Counted from the first letter of the stretch, positions 23,901 to 35,544 are shown. The stretch is 64,000 nucleotides of DNA from Massariosphaeria phaeospora (GCA_011032825.1 JAADJZ010000005.1:501001-565000); one strand, 5' to 3'. The notes: generated from the letters alone by a model not told the origin. Made by a program: numbers and translations.

Positions 23901-26900
23901 AACCATGGCTTTACTGATGATAAGTTCTTCCATCTCAAGTAGGCGTACCGAGCGTTTACTGGCAATTTCTCTGGCAGCCTCGACGGCCATGGCGACGTAG
24001 CCGGCAGCAGGGAACACTGTTTGACCTTGCAATTGGTGTCCTGTCAACCAAGGAATCTCGGATGGGGATATGACGTTGCGCCATCGACGCTCGTGCGGAC
24101 TACCCTCAACCGAAAGAGTGCCAAGTAGCTCATGCACAGGTGTATCGCGGGTACGCTTCAACCTTGCGATGCGGGACTCTGCCCAATAGACGCGGTCGTG
24201 ATCGAAGGAGTAGCTGGGAAGGCCCTTGAGCAAACGGGCTGGCGCGCCACCAGACATATGCTTGTCGAACTCCTTTAGGTTCAGCATCGTATCGGATATA
24301 TGGTTTGAGGCATATGCAAGAGCATCCGCAACGGCTTCAATGTCGTTTACCCCACGTTGGAGCAGACCAGTGTAAGGAACCGCAGCACCGCCAAGGCCCT
24401 GGAGCGCTGGGCCCTTGAGCGCCGGATGAGGGCCTAGCTCGAAAGCCACCTTGAATTTGACGGCGAGAGCGGCCTCTAATGCTTGAGCGAACATCACCGG
24501 CATTGTCATGTTGTCGCTCCAGTATGTAGCCTTCAGCGATGTGTCTTCGGGCGTCATGGGAAACTTTGTAACACTGGAGAACCAAGTGCATGTTGAACCA
24601 GCACCCGGCAGAATCTGGATATCGCACTCCTCCAAGGACCGAATATACGGCTCAGCATATGGCGTCATGTGGTGCGAGTGGTACGCCGTATCCACCTTCA
24701 ATTTTCGTGCGAATTTCTTCTCGTCCTGTAAAGTTGCCATGGCTTCCTCAATAGCATCGATATCACCCGACAACGTAACGCTTGACGAAGAGTTACATGC
24801 GGCGACAGCGATACGTCCAGCCAAATCTTCTAATTCGCAGAGCTCAGTCGCGTCCTCGAATGTGGTTCCGACCGCCATCATGGCACCTTGGGCGCCCGTC
24901 GCACTGGCGGCCTTTGACGAGTGAACACCACGATAATAGGCAATCTTTAGAGCGTCTTTCGCGGAGATGTAGCCCGCTGCATACGCAGCACCGATCTCTC
25001 CTGACGAATGGCCGACCACGGCATCAAAGTGGATGCCGGCAGTGCGCAGCATATCAACCAAGATGATTTGGACCACAGTGCAGAGTGGTTGGGAGAGTGC
25101 AGCTTTGTGAAGTTGAGAGACGGAAGCCTCGGCAAGGAGCTCTTGCGTTAACGACCAGCTTGGCCTGTCGGCTTCTGGAAGCTCGGCCAGCATCTTCTCC
25201 AGTCTTTGAACTGTGCCGCGAACAGATTCAGAGTGGAGAATTAGCTCTCGGGCCATAGTCGGCCACTGAGCTCCTTGTCCAGTGAAAACCCCAAGAATTT
25301 TGGGGTTTTCATTTGGTGTTGCGGTTGTGATGGGGGCGTTTTCCTGGTCCAGGAAAGCCTGCAACTTCGAGACTAATTGTTCGGTTGATGTGCTCGAGAA
25401 TGATGCTCTAAGTGGGAACTTGGAGCGTCGGAAATTGAGTGTGTGCGCAAGATCTCGTACTGAAGTACTCTGATTATCCTTGAGATGAGCAGTGAAGCTC
25501 TCTACTGTTCTACGCAGCGACGACTCCGAAGCTGCTGAGAAGGTGACCGGGAGGAACGCAGGCGCTGAAGTTTCAGGTGAACTCGGTGAATTGTACGATT
25601 CTAAAATGGCATGTGCGTTTGTGCCACCGAAGCCGAAACTGTTGACACTGGCTCGTAGTGGTTGACCTGCTGGCACGTCTGGCCAAGGGAGCGCTGCCGT
25701 AGGGATCTGGATGTTGCCGTAGAAGGGAGCCACCTTCGGACTCAACGTATTGAACAGCATGTTGGGTGGTATGGTGCTGTCTTTCATTGCCATCATGGCC
25801 TTCAATATGCCTGCGATGCCAGCAGTACCCTCGGTATGGCCGATCACAGTCTTGATGGAACCGACATACAGGACCTCGTTCCCGTTCTGTTCACCGTTCG
25901 CACCGAAGAACGCATTACGTATGGCCGCTGCTTCTTGCGGGTCACCGGCCGGCGTTCCAGTCCCGTGTGCTTCAAAGAATTGTGGTCGATCCCGCTTGCT
26001 GGACAGATCAAGCCCAGCTTTGGCGTAGGTTTCCCGGATTAACATCTCCTGAGCTACACTGCTTGGCATGGTGATGCCTTTGGTGCGTCCGTCCTGGTTG
26101 ACGCCTGTCTCGCGGATGATGCAGTCAATTTCATCCCCATCAGCGACCGCCTGGCTCAGGGATTTGAGTACCAGGGCGGCGGTGCCTTCACCTCTCGCAT
26201 AGCCGTCCGCGTCGACATCCCACATTCGGGAACGGCTACCGGGTGACAACATGTTCAGTTTGTTTTCTGATATATAGGGTTCTGTGGAGCATTAGTATGA
26301 TATCTGTGCGTAAATTTATTGACTCGACTAGATATAAACGTACTTGGTCCTAATATCAGGTTGGCTCCAGCAGCTACGGCCACCTTCGACTCGCCATTGC
26401 GTAACGTCTGCACTGCTTGATGCACGGCAACTAAGCTGGACGAGCATGCAGTGTCAATTGTCATGCTTGGACCATGCCAATCGAAGAAATAATTGACCCG
26501 ATTCGACATGATACTTGCTGCAGTCGCAGTCGCAAAGTAAGTTGGAAGGTGATCGATGTCATTGCTCAGCATATCAGCATACTCATTTGCCATGAGTCCC
26601 ACAAAAACGGCAGTGTCGGAGCCTCTGAGGCTCTCCATCGATAGGCCAGCGTTTTCCAACGCCTCGTAGACCGTCTCCATGAGTAATCGCTGCTGGGGGT
26701 CCACCGCTTGTGCCTCGACGGGTTTGATCTTGAAAAATCCTGCATCGAAGAGCCGGTGGTCTTCGGCGAGCAAGTAGGAAGAACGCACGTTAGTTGCGCC
26801 ATGCCGCATCCCATCTGGGTGGTAGACGCCGTTTGTGTTGAAGCGGTCGACTGGGATAGTACTCAGGACATCGCGGGGCTGCTTGAGTAGGTCCCAGAGT

Positions 26901-26989
26901 CTGGAAGGCGAATTCGAGGAACCCGGGAACCGGCAGCCGCTGCCGATGATGGCAATGGGCTCGTTATTGCGGGTTTGTTGAGGCGCCAT
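14951..26989 (-). CDS. Hybrid highly reducing PKS-NRPS with reductive release domain
   Basis: Four exons: 26989-26344, 26281-20497, 20431-18009 and 17886-14951. Introns of 62, 65 and 122 nt close in phase, giving 3929 residues. Order and landmarks (approximate residues): KS with [15 protein letters not shown] and [10 protein letters not shown] with TGQGAQW (547) and GHSSGEIG (639); DH with [11 protein letters not shown] (962) and LDCAIQ (1135); C-methyltransferase with LEIGAGTGG (1409); KR with LTGQIG (2095) and SNYTAANTF (2232); ACP GVDSL (2404); condensation domain HHINMDV (2643); adenylation domain [11 protein letters not shown] (3113) and NCKLDR; carrier HIGGNSM (3521); reductase TGSTGFLG (3605) and GYVASK (3750). 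No ER domain is present. It should build a methylated reduced polyketide, fuse it to one amino acid and release it. The Ser-Tyr-Lys set of the R domain looks intact, favouring an aldehyde over a Dieckmann tetramate. The condensation motif has Val where Gly is usual. Amino-acid choice cannot be read safely. Confidence 0.93.
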
Positions 26990-27703
26990 GGTGATGTGTG
27001 CTGGCCGGCAGACTTTCTCATTCGCTAGGTCGAAGCTGTACTCGGGGGTGGTGTTGAAACTGTAATAAAAAGGTGGTTGAACGACTGAAAGAGTGGGTTA
27101 TGAATTTGCCTGTACGCATCGCACCTTTACGACTGCTGCTTATAACCTACTAGGCTATAGTCGGCCAACGATACCCTAGAGAAGCTGTTGCCTTCTAGCT
27201 CCGTTCTCCGACCCCAGGCCCGGACACTGCATAGTAGCAGATGCCTGCTTGCCACGAGCGCTCTACATCCCCGGAACACCCAAGGATAGTTCCGAAATGT
27301 ACAGTCCTCCGTGGTGACGCTAGAGGTGCATGTTCGGGGCCCGGAGCTTATCTCTCCGACCTGGTGCCTGCGCCCCGAATGTGACGGGAGTTGGACGGGT
27401 CAATGTCACCGAATTATACGACGAATTATACGGATGTATTTCGTTCGGCTGGAGTGTGAGGTCTAGGTACGTCCTTGTAAGTCCACGTGCGCATCGTTTG
27501 TACGGGAGACTCTATATGCTGCTCGAAGGGGGATGTGAATCGTCGGTCGAAGTTGAGTATGTCACTCAGGTGATTTGACTCGTGTAGTCAGTTTCGTTTA
27601 CTTCCTTTCAGATTACCGGTTCATCCAAACTCAGACATTACACAAACCAACATCTCAAACCCTGGCCATCAATTCGCATTTCCACTACATAACTCCGGTG
27701 AAA
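26990..27703. promoter_or_regulatory. Divergent promoter between PKS-NRPS and trans-ER
   Basis: The two core genes start outward from this 714-bp gap. It holds a palindrome TCGTCGGTCGA at 27540-27550, fitting the AflR-type TCG-N5-CGA pattern, and TCCGA at 27207, 27291 and 27355. GAATTATACG occurs twice in a row near 27412-27432. Binding by the cluster's Zn2Cys6 proteins is inference. Confidence 0.55.
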
Positions 27704-28933
27704 ATGGCCACCACCGAGACGAATGGTACGAATGGTACAATTTTTACTACTCAGCACGCCATTCGACAGCACGAACATGGGCGCTTGGCTGTCGACGCTG
27801 ATGCGCCTATGCCTTTCCTGCCACCCAACGGCATCCTGGTGAGGACGGTTGCGGTGGCTTTGGCCCCGACGGATTATAAGATGCCAGAGAAATTCCCCAC
27901 ACCCGGTGTTGTCAGCGGGTGCGACTTCGCAGGTACCATCGTGAAAATAGGCAGCGAGGTTGAAAGGCCTTTGAAAGCGGGTGACCGTGTTTTTGGAGGA
28001 ATTCATGGCGCCAACCCGGCCGAGCCAACGAGTGGCAGTTTTGCAGAGTATCGTATGTTCCCTTTCTGAGGTTCTATGAGAGAGGTCATCTTCCTGACGT
28101 GTGTTTGGGTAGTTGTTGCGGATGCCGAGTTTGTGTTTTTGGTGCCTGAGGATATGCCTTGGGAGACTGCTGCTGCGATGAGTGGCATTGGGATTGGTAC
28201 TACCGGTTTGGCGATTTTCTACTATTTGAAGCCGCCCGGAACTTTGGAGAAGCCGGCCGAGAAGCCGGTAACGGTGTTGGTGAACGGTGGAGCTACTGCC
28301 TCTGGAACTATGGCGATCCAACTGCTTCGACTGTGAGTCAGACCTATAACCAAACCCCTTGGATTGAGTGAGATTCGAGCTTCGACCCAGAACTGACGCA
28401 ATCGCAGCGCCGGACTCAATCCCATAGCCACCTGCTCGCCCAAAAACAACGACCTCGTCACCTCCTACGGCGCCAGCGCCGTTTTCTCCTACCACGACGA
28501 CAACTGCGCCGCCCTCATCCGCAGCCACACCAAAAACGCACTCAAATACGTCCTCGACTGCGTGGCTACGGCATCAGCTATTGAATTGTGTCACGCCGCC
28601 ATCGGCCGCCTCGGCGGCACCTACATCGCGCTCGAGATGCCGCCGCCGCTCGCAAATGAGCGCAAGACAGTCAAGACGGACTGGTGCTTGGGCATGAGCT
28701 TGCTTGGCAAGGAGATCCAGCTCGGGGATGGGTATGGCATGCCAGCGAATGAAGAGCACCATCGGTTTGGGATTCAGTTGTATGGGACGGTGCAGCGGCT
28801 GCTAGATGAGGGGAAGTTGAGAGCGCATCCGGTGAGGATGGTAGAGGGCGGGTTGCAGGGGGTTCTGGATGAGGGGTTGGGGTTGTTGAGGGCGCAGAAG
28901 GTGTCGGCGCAGAAACTTGTGGCGTTTATTTAG
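27704..28933 (+). CDS. Trans-acting enoyl reductase (MDR superfamily)
   Basis: Exons 27704-28052, 28113-28332 and 28408-28933 give 364 residues. The start at 27704 (MATTETNG) follows GTGAAA and fits the family length; an in-frame ATG at 27575 would add an unlikely leader. The protein is a medium-chain zinc-less dehydrogenase: N-terminal GroES-like part with APTDYKMPEKFPTPG and CDFAGTI, then a nucleotide-binding part with VLVNGGATASGTMAIQLLR and ATCSPKN. Stand-alone enoyl reductases of this kind (LovC, ApdC, TenC, CcsC) reduce the enoyl thioester on PKS-NRPSs that lack an ER. The neighbouring synthase indeed lacks one, and the genes are divergent, so a partnership is strongly suggested. Confidence 0.9.
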
Positions 28934-29154
28934 AACTCCTTCTTTATATCTGATAAAGGGACAGACAGTGCCTTATTATAGAATCCCCGGTGTTCTCTTA
29001 ATGTCGTACGCGCGTATCTAGCCTTGTGTCAACTGCGAAGAATGTAATCGAGGTGATCAGATTGACTTACTGCAGTAGATAATTTGATGGCATTTCGATT
29101 GCAAAAGATAAGATCATTGCAGGCATTCAAAACCAATACCTCGGACGCTATATT

Positions 29155-30444
29155 TTACTCGACACTCAACTTCTCCCTTTCGATCTCAAAATGTCTATCT
29201 AGAAAAACAAACATCCGCTGCTGCATGACCCGCCACGCGCCAACCTTGGCCTGTAGGCCCCCATCCGCCGGTTCCTTCGCAATCCACAACTCCTTATTCC
29301 CCTCATCCACATTCTTTAAGCACTGCATGATCTTGCCCGCCGCAAGCTCAGGCTTGAAATACAGACTATGCGCCGCGCCAGATACCAACACAGGACAGGT
29401 AATAGCATGCAAGTAATCCGGTTGCTTGCCATCATCACCCGCTAGTCTAAACGTAAACGTCCGCATGCGACGCAGCAACTGCGTTGGCCGTTCTATACCG
29501 AGCATTTTGATCATAGTTGTGATCTCCCAACGACTCTGGAACTGAAAGCGGCCCTGCAGCGCAGTCATGGCGTCGACGAAACCGTCGGGAATCCAGCCCG
29601 CCGTCCACGCGTTCATGAGGCTTTTCGGCATTCGGTCTAACACAAGGTCCCACAGGTCGTAAAACGCGTCGATCGATACGCAGGCTTTGATGCGGGGATC
29701 CGCGGCTCCACGTAGAGCGTAGTAGCCGCCCATGCTCGCGCCTGTGATGGCAATGCGCTGCGTGTCTAGTCGGAGGTCTGAGTGTGAACTGGCGAAGGAG
29801 ACGGTGTAATCGAGTACAGCTTTGATGACGATTTCCCAATCTGAGCGCTGCACGGTTTGGTCGCGCAGGATACTGATGCCCTGGCCGGGACCGTCAAAGA
29901 TTAGAACTGCGTATCCGAGTGCAGGTCCAGATGCCCCGAGTAGAAAGTATAGTTCCTCTTTGGTTGAGTCGGCGCCGCCGGTGCACACTAACACGGGTGT
30001 TTTGCCTGCTAGTCGATTCTCCGGCTCTGGTAGAAACAGAAACCCAGGCAGTTTATGACCTTGATACGGTATCTCGAGATGTTCGACAGGAATTTGGCCT
30101 ATCTTCATGGCTCGTTCGAAATTCTGCACACTGCGCTCCAAAACTTGGAGAGATGCTGAGTCATCAAACATCATGTATTGGCTCGCACGGAAGTAATTTG
30201 TCGCCCGTAGGAAAGTATCACGTGCGAGGATTCTATGTCCAGCGGCTGCTGCTTCCTGGCCGCGTTGCTCGGCTTTGACTGCCTGGGCGTGCCAGGCATC
30301 TTGCCAGCTCTGCGCATCGTGCTTCTTGATTGCACCGACTGCGTCGAGAAATTCTGCTATGTCGCAGCCGCCGAAGGGGGAGGTGGAAAGGATGCGCGTG
30401 AGCTCGAAGTTGAAGAACTCACTACCTTTGAAAAATTCGTACAT
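29155..30444 (-). CDS. Alpha/beta hydrolase of the PKS-NRPS cluster type
   Basis: Single exon, 429 residues, starting MYEFFKGSEFF. The N-terminal 140 residues are a helical cap-like region (RDTFLRATNYFRASQYMMF). The alpha/beta core has the oxyanion-side TGGADSTKEE, FDGPGQG, and the nucleophile elbow GASMGGYYALRG. The acidic residue and histidine should lie in the C-terminal part after TCPVLVSGAAH. This architecture is that of the hydrolases found next to fungal PKS-NRPSs (for instance those of cytochalasin and fusarin clusters), which act after release of the chain, probably around ring formation. The exact reaction here is not known. It converges with the trans-ER gene. Confidence 0.82.
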   Translation of the reverse strand: MYEFFKGSEFFNFELTRILSTSPFGGCDIAEFLDAVGAIKKHDAQSWQDAWHAQAVKAEQRGQEAAAAGHRILARDTFLRATNYFRASQYMMFDDSASLQVLERSVQNFERAMKIGQIPVEHLEIPYQGHKLPGFLFLPEPENRLAGKTPVLVCTGGADSTKEELYFLLGASGPALGYAVLIFDGPGQGISILRDQTVQRSDWEIVIKAVLDYTVSFASSHSDLRLDTQRIAITGASMGGYYALRGAADPRIKACVSIDAFYDLWDLVLDRMPKSLMNAWTAGWIPDGFVDAMTALQGRFQFQSRWEITTMIKMLGIERPTQLLRRMRTFTFRLAGDDGKQPDYLHAITCPVLVSGAAHSLYFKPELAAGKIMQCLKNVDEGNKELWIAKEPADGGLQAKVGAWRVMQQRMFVFLDRHFEIEREKLSVE

Positions 30445-30888
30445 GTTGGATGGCTATGTACCACTTAGGTGAGGATACCAGATGTGCGAGACTGAGACGG
30501 TGCAGAAATGCTTGGTGAACTGAATGAAGAGCGAATGCTATCCTGCGCGTGTAGAGCTGAGTACGCCATGGTGGTGTTGGGCGCCCTATCGGTGCTAGAG
30601 ACCCGTGATTCGGAGACAGGGCTCGTGTCGTCGGAAAGTTTCGGACAGGAAAGTCGGACACGTGACACCGAATCCCTGTTTCGGGGACCAAGCCAAATTC
30701 TGCGGGGTAATTGACGTGACAACACCCCGGTGTTGCGCTGGTGGTTCGACTGTGGGACGGACCACAGTGCCACCTATTTGAGCGTGACCCGTACTTGTCT
30801 GGATGAGGCAGTTTTCGCCAAGTCATCAGAGCGCAGACATACCGCATATCCTGTATCTCCTCTTCCAAACACGGTCACACCTCGCTCC
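30445..30888. promoter_or_regulatory. Divergent promoter with a TCGGA array
   Basis: Lies between the hydrolase (minus) and the small membrane protein (plus). TCGGA occurs four times within 49 bp, at 30610, 30631, 30641 and 30654, all in the same orientation. This is far above chance for a 5-mer and suggests a shared regulator site. Confidence 0.5.
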
Positions 30889-31449
30889 ATGATGCCCTTC
30901 TCACTTGTCACCCTCGTGCGTGTCGGCCCGCTTGTTTTCTCCACAGCCCTGTAAGCTGCAACAGTGACCGCATGCGACCGTATAGTTGTGTCGAATGTTG
31001 CAAAGACTGACAGTCATTGCAGTCTCGTCTCCAACCTCTGGCAGAAGCACGCCTTTCATGCCTGGCTGCACCCCGACAGCCCCGCCCCAAGCAACGTGCT
31101 CCCCAAATGGCACATTCGGTTCACATCCAGCTCCATTATCGACCTTGGCGTCCAGTTTGTTGCCGGGCTCGTTTTCGGTGCAGCCAACCTATACATCCGC
31201 ACCGAAGGTGATACCGTCGCCCGAAAGTGGTATGGCGCCAGCCTAGCGTTCACGCTTGCTCATGTGGTTTTCTCGAAGCAGGCAATCGATGGGCTGCGGG
31301 CGGCGCAGAAGGTGGAAGGAGCTGGGAAGCCGAACTTGGTGGCGCTGGAGAAGTGGTTGGCTGTTAATCGGGTGAGATTCTACGTGAGTGAGGTGCCGGC
31401 TTTAGTGGCTGCGGTTATGGCGGTGGGCTTGAGTTTGCAGGCTGCCTGA
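30889..31449 (+). CDS. Small multi-pass membrane protein in the cluster
   Basis: Exons 30889-30950 and 31023-31449 with a 72-nt intron give 162 residues starting MMPFSLVTLV. Hydrophobic segments: the N-terminus (PFSLVTLVRVGPLVF), IIDLGVQFVAGLVFGAANLY, WYGASLAFTLAHVVFS, and VPALVAAVMAVGLSLQAA at the C-terminus. I do not recognise the family with certainty. Small integral membrane proteins of this size are common in fungal metabolite clusters. It shares the TCGGA-rich promoter with the hydrolase, so co-regulation is likely. A function should not be assigned. Confidence 0.7.
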
Positions 31450-31559
31450 TTTGTGGTCAGCTTTGGTAATCAGCCATTCAGAAGATGGATTGAAGCATGT
31501 TGAGAGCGGCTGCTCAAGAGAAGCGCACCACACTGGCGTAGTTTGTTGCCGGTTGTGCA

Positions 31560-31745
31560 CTGAGTAACAATACCTTAACACCTCTAGAAGTTCAATGTCA
31601 CGTTACCTAGTATGCTAGATATAATGGGCTTTGCAGAACTAAAGGTGCCCAGCTTGATTACTGCTAGAATCGTCTATGCTGTCAAGAGGATTGCCCAAAA
31701 GAATCCTGGATCGGCAATGAATTGTAGCAGGGGAAGGTTTGCTCA
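31560..31745. repeat. Dispersed MITE-like repeat, copy 4
   Basis: Core CCTAGTATGCTAGATATAAT next to GGGCTTTG, followed by GCTGTCAAGAGGATTGCCC and ATCGGCAATG. Same orientation as copy 3. It lies in the gap between the membrane-protein and MFS genes, which are convergent. The rest of the gap (31450-31975) shows nothing else. Confidence 0.7.
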
Positions 31746-31975
31746 GGGTAAGCTATTGATTCATAAAGGATAAACAATTCGCTGTAACCGGCCAAGGGAC
31801 ATCTATTGTTCATCTTGCTTGCGGCAAATACCCGCCCCCATATATGGGACAATGGGATACTGTAGTGTACAAAAAGGGTGTTTCTGATCAATGACCGTCG
31901 GAAAACCCTGAAACAAATTCTCCGAGGGCTTGCGCAGGGGCCTCGCCGCTAGCATTAGCGTTGCACACCAACCCC

Positions 31976-33805
31976 TCATTTCGCTGCATCGCCAGCTTTC
32001 TCATTGTCGCTCTCCTTCTTTTTCTCCTTGTATCCAAATTCATCGCTGTCGAGCTCAGTTCTGAGTGGGATCTCCTTTTCAAGAAATACAAGGAGTGTGC
32101 TCGCAGCGCAAATGGCAGCAGCAACGATCCACACGACTTTGAGCACCTGCACAAAGACTCCAACAACTTCCACCCGCGACTCTGGAGATAGTTGGGACAT
32201 GAACTCCTTGGTACCGTGTGCATATGCATTACCTCCTGCGAATACAGAACGGATAGCAGGATCACTAATCTCGTGGAGACGTCGATCAAATTGGGTGTTG
32301 AAGACTGCGACGGGGATGGTAATACCCCAGACTGCTCCGTAACTGCGGATATACGCCCATGCAGCAGTCGACGTAGCGTTGTCCTTGTCTGAGAGAGGAG
32401 CTTGGACAGCTGGCAATAGGGCTGTGGTAATGGCTGCGAAGCCAGCGACCTGCAATAATTGTAGCCCAACCCACATTCCGGTTGAGGAGCTCTCATCAAG
32501 CAGTGTGAATGTCCCGGTTCCGATGGCCATCAAAGCAAGACCAGCGAAGTGAACAGGCTTGTATCGGCCAACTTTCTCGACGAAGGCTGCTCCGACACCG
32601 GCGAACGGGATGATACCAGTGACAGTGGGTAGGAGCTGGACGCCAGCTCGTGTTGCAGAAGAACCGAGAACCGCTTGGAAGTAGACGGGAAGGAAGTAGA
32701 TGACCCAAACGAAGAGTAAAGCCTGAACAAAGGTCGCGTAGAAAGAGATGGCTGAGGTCCGATTTCCGAACAAGTGTGGAGGAATGAGCGGCTGTTTAAC
32801 CCATGACGAAGCTTCCCAGGCGTGAAAGGCGATGATACCGACTATGCCTAGCACAATCGGCACGATCACACGCCAACTTGACCACGGATGCCTCGCGCCG
32901 CCGTAAGTGAGGGCGAAGATGATCGCGACTGTGCTCGACAAAACGAGAACGCTGCCTATGTAGTCGAAGCGGCCTAGAGTGTCCTTGAAGCTGGTCCTCT
33001 TGGTGTTGACGTGAAGGAAGAGAAACAGAAGGACAATGGCCGTACCACCAATGGGAATGTTCATGTAAAAGATCCAACGCCATGAGGAGTGTTCTAGGAT
33101 CCGTTTCGTCAGTATACGGACATCCCAATTCCATGTACCTGAACTTACGGACAAGCGCTCCACCAATGAAGGGACCCATGCCAGTACCCAATGCAAAAAT
33201 GATGGCTACTAGGCCTAAAAACTTCGGACGCTCTCTCAAAGGCACTTTTGCGGGGATTAGCAGGAAGGCTCTCTTTCGCATGTAGGCATCTTACTTACCG
33301 AGATCACAGACGATCAATTCGATGAGCATGTTGATACCGCCACCCCCGATCCCCATGATAGCCCGACCTGCAATCAGCATGCTACCATTCGAGGCACCTC
33401 CGGATATGCCGCTACCAAACACAAGCAGCGCGACTGCAGACATGGTGACCCATCGACGGCCCCAGAAATCGGCGAGCTGGCCAAAGATTGGCTGAGCAGC
33501 AGTGCTGGTCAAGAGGAAGGAGTTGACGACCCAAGGATAGTTGTCACCAAGGTCGAGCTCAGCGGTGATGGTGCTTAGTGCATTTGATACGACTGCTATG
33601 CTTAGCAAACTGCAATATAGACCGAATACGAACGGATGAGGGACGGACCTGTAGCCTCGATGCTGGAGAGCAAGGCTGTTACGCAGAGGGCAGGGAAAAT
33701 GGCCCAAAAACGCCATCCTCGATTCGTGCCAATGTCCTTGCTGTTTGTTGCTGGTGGCGCTGGGGTGTCGACTGAGGCCGAGGCGGCGCTTGCGGAGTCA
33801 GCCAT
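31976..33805 (-). CDS. MFS drug/metabolite exporter, 14-TM type
   Basis: Exons 33805-33649, 33595-33299, 33244-33149 and 33093-31976 give 555 residues with three introns of 53-55 nt. Features: cytosolic N-terminus, TM1 at RFWAIFPALCVTALLSS, motif A region GQLADFWGRRW, GRAIMGIGGGG, GTGMGPFIGGALV, then SSWRWIFYMNIPIG, a signature of the DHA2 (14-spanner) family. A charged C-terminal tail follows (YKEKKKES). Family members export hydrophobic compounds from the plasma membrane. Its place between the hydrolase and the regulators argues for export of, or self-protection from, the cluster product. Confidence 0.9.
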
Positions 33806-34434
33806 GTTTGGAGCTCAACTTGCAGAGGTGCAGCAAGATGGAGCGGAGGTGGTGTTAAAGAGATGCACCTCGGGCTGCAAGCGTGGCATACTTATTTCGC
33901 CGGGCATTCGTACGCAGAAACCGTATACCAGAATCGCCGGCTCGCCGGACAAAACGCCGACATCTGAATGGCCCGTTGTAGCCTAGTCTTATGTGAATGC
34001 CAAGTATCTTGGTGGTCTACCCTCCGGCCTCTACCACCGAAACGCGCAAGCCCTACTCAGACATGACCTAGTATACTAGATACAACAGGGCTTTGTAAGG
34101 ATAGAGGTAAACCACTTACCTATTGCTAGAAAGTCCTGTCCTGTCAAGAGGATGCCTACAGTCCATCTTCATGGGCGATAAATTCTACGCCCATCGGCAA
34201 TGTACTCTGCCATATCCGACTCCGGTATCCGGTCGGAGGCAACGCATACCTACACAGAGCCCTGTTGTCCGGTATCTGCAAAAGGCAAGAAGAGCGCCCC
34301 TTCCGGCGTTTGGCGCGTGCGCCAGTCCCGGCTTGGCGTGACGGCCCGCGCTGGAGGCGCACGCCATCCTCCTCTTTCATCAGCTTGCTCATTCCTTCTC
34401 ACCGACCCCATCCACCTCCACCTCCACCTCCGCC
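33806..34434. promoter_or_regulatory. Divergent promoter of MFS and first Zn2Cys6 gene
   Basis: Contains repeat copy 5 (about 34040-34200) and, just downstream, TCCGA at 34215, TCCGG at 34221 and 34228, and TCGGA at 34233. A CCTCCACCTCC-type pyrimidine tract directly precedes the ATG at 34435. Confidence 0.45.
34040..34200. repeat. Dispersed MITE-like repeat, copy 5, in a regulator promoter
   Basis: Core AAGCCCTACTCAGACATGAC, then CTAGTATACTAGATACAA and AGGGCTTTGTA. It continues with AGAGGTAAACCACTTACC, CTGTCAAGAGGATGCC and ATCGGCAATG. It ends about 235 bp before the start codon of the first regulator, so it may alter that promoter. Confidence 0.72.
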
Positions 34435-35544
34435 ATGGTCCGCAATCACACCCAAGAGCTGCTTATGGGTCCGCAGCATCGACGGTCCTGCGATCGCTGC
34501 CATGCGCAGAAGATGCGCTGCGTCAAAGGGAACAGCCCCCACGACGACCGTTGCCTGCGCTGCGCGAAGCAGGGCGCCCTTTGCCAGTATAGCCCACGAG
34601 TACGACGCAGAGCTGAGAGAACCCCTGAAACGGCCGCGACATCACCTAGCAGTAGCAGCACGACTAGCAGCCAACCGTTGGGGCCTCATCACGCTGATTA
34701 CGCGTCACATGACCCGCTCTTTTCCGCAGGTGCAGACGCCTTCCCCGTCGATCACACGGCCATGCCAACCCCAGACTGCCTTGCCCCGTGGGGCGCTGTT
34801 TGGTCGCCGTCTACCTTCAACAATATGGAGCTGGGCCAACTGCCAGCCATGGGCCTCTTCGACCTACCCGCGATGAACGTAATGGCCGAGTTGGACACGA
34901 GTCCGTTGTCGGTCGCTGATTCCGTGCGGGAGCTTGCGGACCTCAATGTACGCCTCTTTGACCACTCCTGCACCTTACCGACGCAGCCTTCTGGCCAGGG
35001 AGGTAGAGGGAGACTTTTCGCCATTGACCAGACTTTCACGCTGACGAAGACGCTCATCACCATATTGAAACGCCTCTATGCTTATCTCGACGAAAGCGGG
35101 CCCGAGAGCAGACCGATTGATCAAGCTACAGCACTCCTAATCTTGTCTTGTCACTGCCGTTTAATGGACTTGTACGAGTCGATCTTTGGAGGCATACAGT
35201 CCTGCTCTCAAAATCCGCAGTTAACACCTCCCGAGGCTGAAAGCGGTCTTACGCTCCCACCTCTACGATTCGGCTCCTATTCCGCACCTGAGCTGCAGCC
35301 GCTCCCGTCCTTGTCAACCGTGGCGATGCACATGACTGTTGTGCTGATGATTTCTGCGCAACTATGCAAACAATTGCGGGAGACAATTGGCGCAGGAATG
35401 GGCCGTGTAGAAGGACAACCAATCAGTATCTTTGACGACGCGACGCAACAAACACTTCGTCAGCGGTGGGGCGCTCTCGGGGAGAAAATCTCGAGTACCC
35501 AACAATCTTTGATGTTATTTAGTGTCACATCCGTGACGGGCTGA
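34435..35544 (+). CDS. Zn2Cys6 transcription factor, AflR-like
   Basis: Single exon, 369 residues. The binuclear zinc cluster lies at residues 19-50: CDRCHAQKMRC, then CLRCAKQGALC, followed by a basic stretch RVRRRAERTP. A Ser/Thr-rich linker precedes a helical C-terminal region containing ALLILSCHCRLMDLYESIFG. That region resembles the aflatoxin-regulatory-protein domain attached to such clusters. The second in-frame ATG at 34465 also precedes the zinc cluster; I prefer the first. It is a likely pathway regulator, since it sits inside the gene cluster next to the exporter. Confidence 0.88.
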   Translation: MVRNHTQELLMGPQHRRSCDRCHAQKMRCVKGNSPHDDRCLRCAKQGALCQYSPRVRRRAERTPETAATSPSSSSTTSSQPLGPHHADYASHDPLFSAGADAFPVDHTAMPTPDCLAPWGAVWSPSTFNNMELGQLPAMGLFDLPAMNVMAELDTSPLSVADSVRELADLNVRLFDHSCTLPTQPSGQGGRGRLFAIDQTFTLTKTLITILKRLYAYLDESGPESRPIDQATALLILSCHCRLMDLYESIFGGIQSCSQNPQLTPPEAESGLTLPPLRFGSYSAPELQPLPSLSTVAMHMTVVLMISAQLCKQLRETIGAGMGRVEGQPISIFDDATQQTLRQRWGALGEKISSTQQSLMLFSVTSVTG

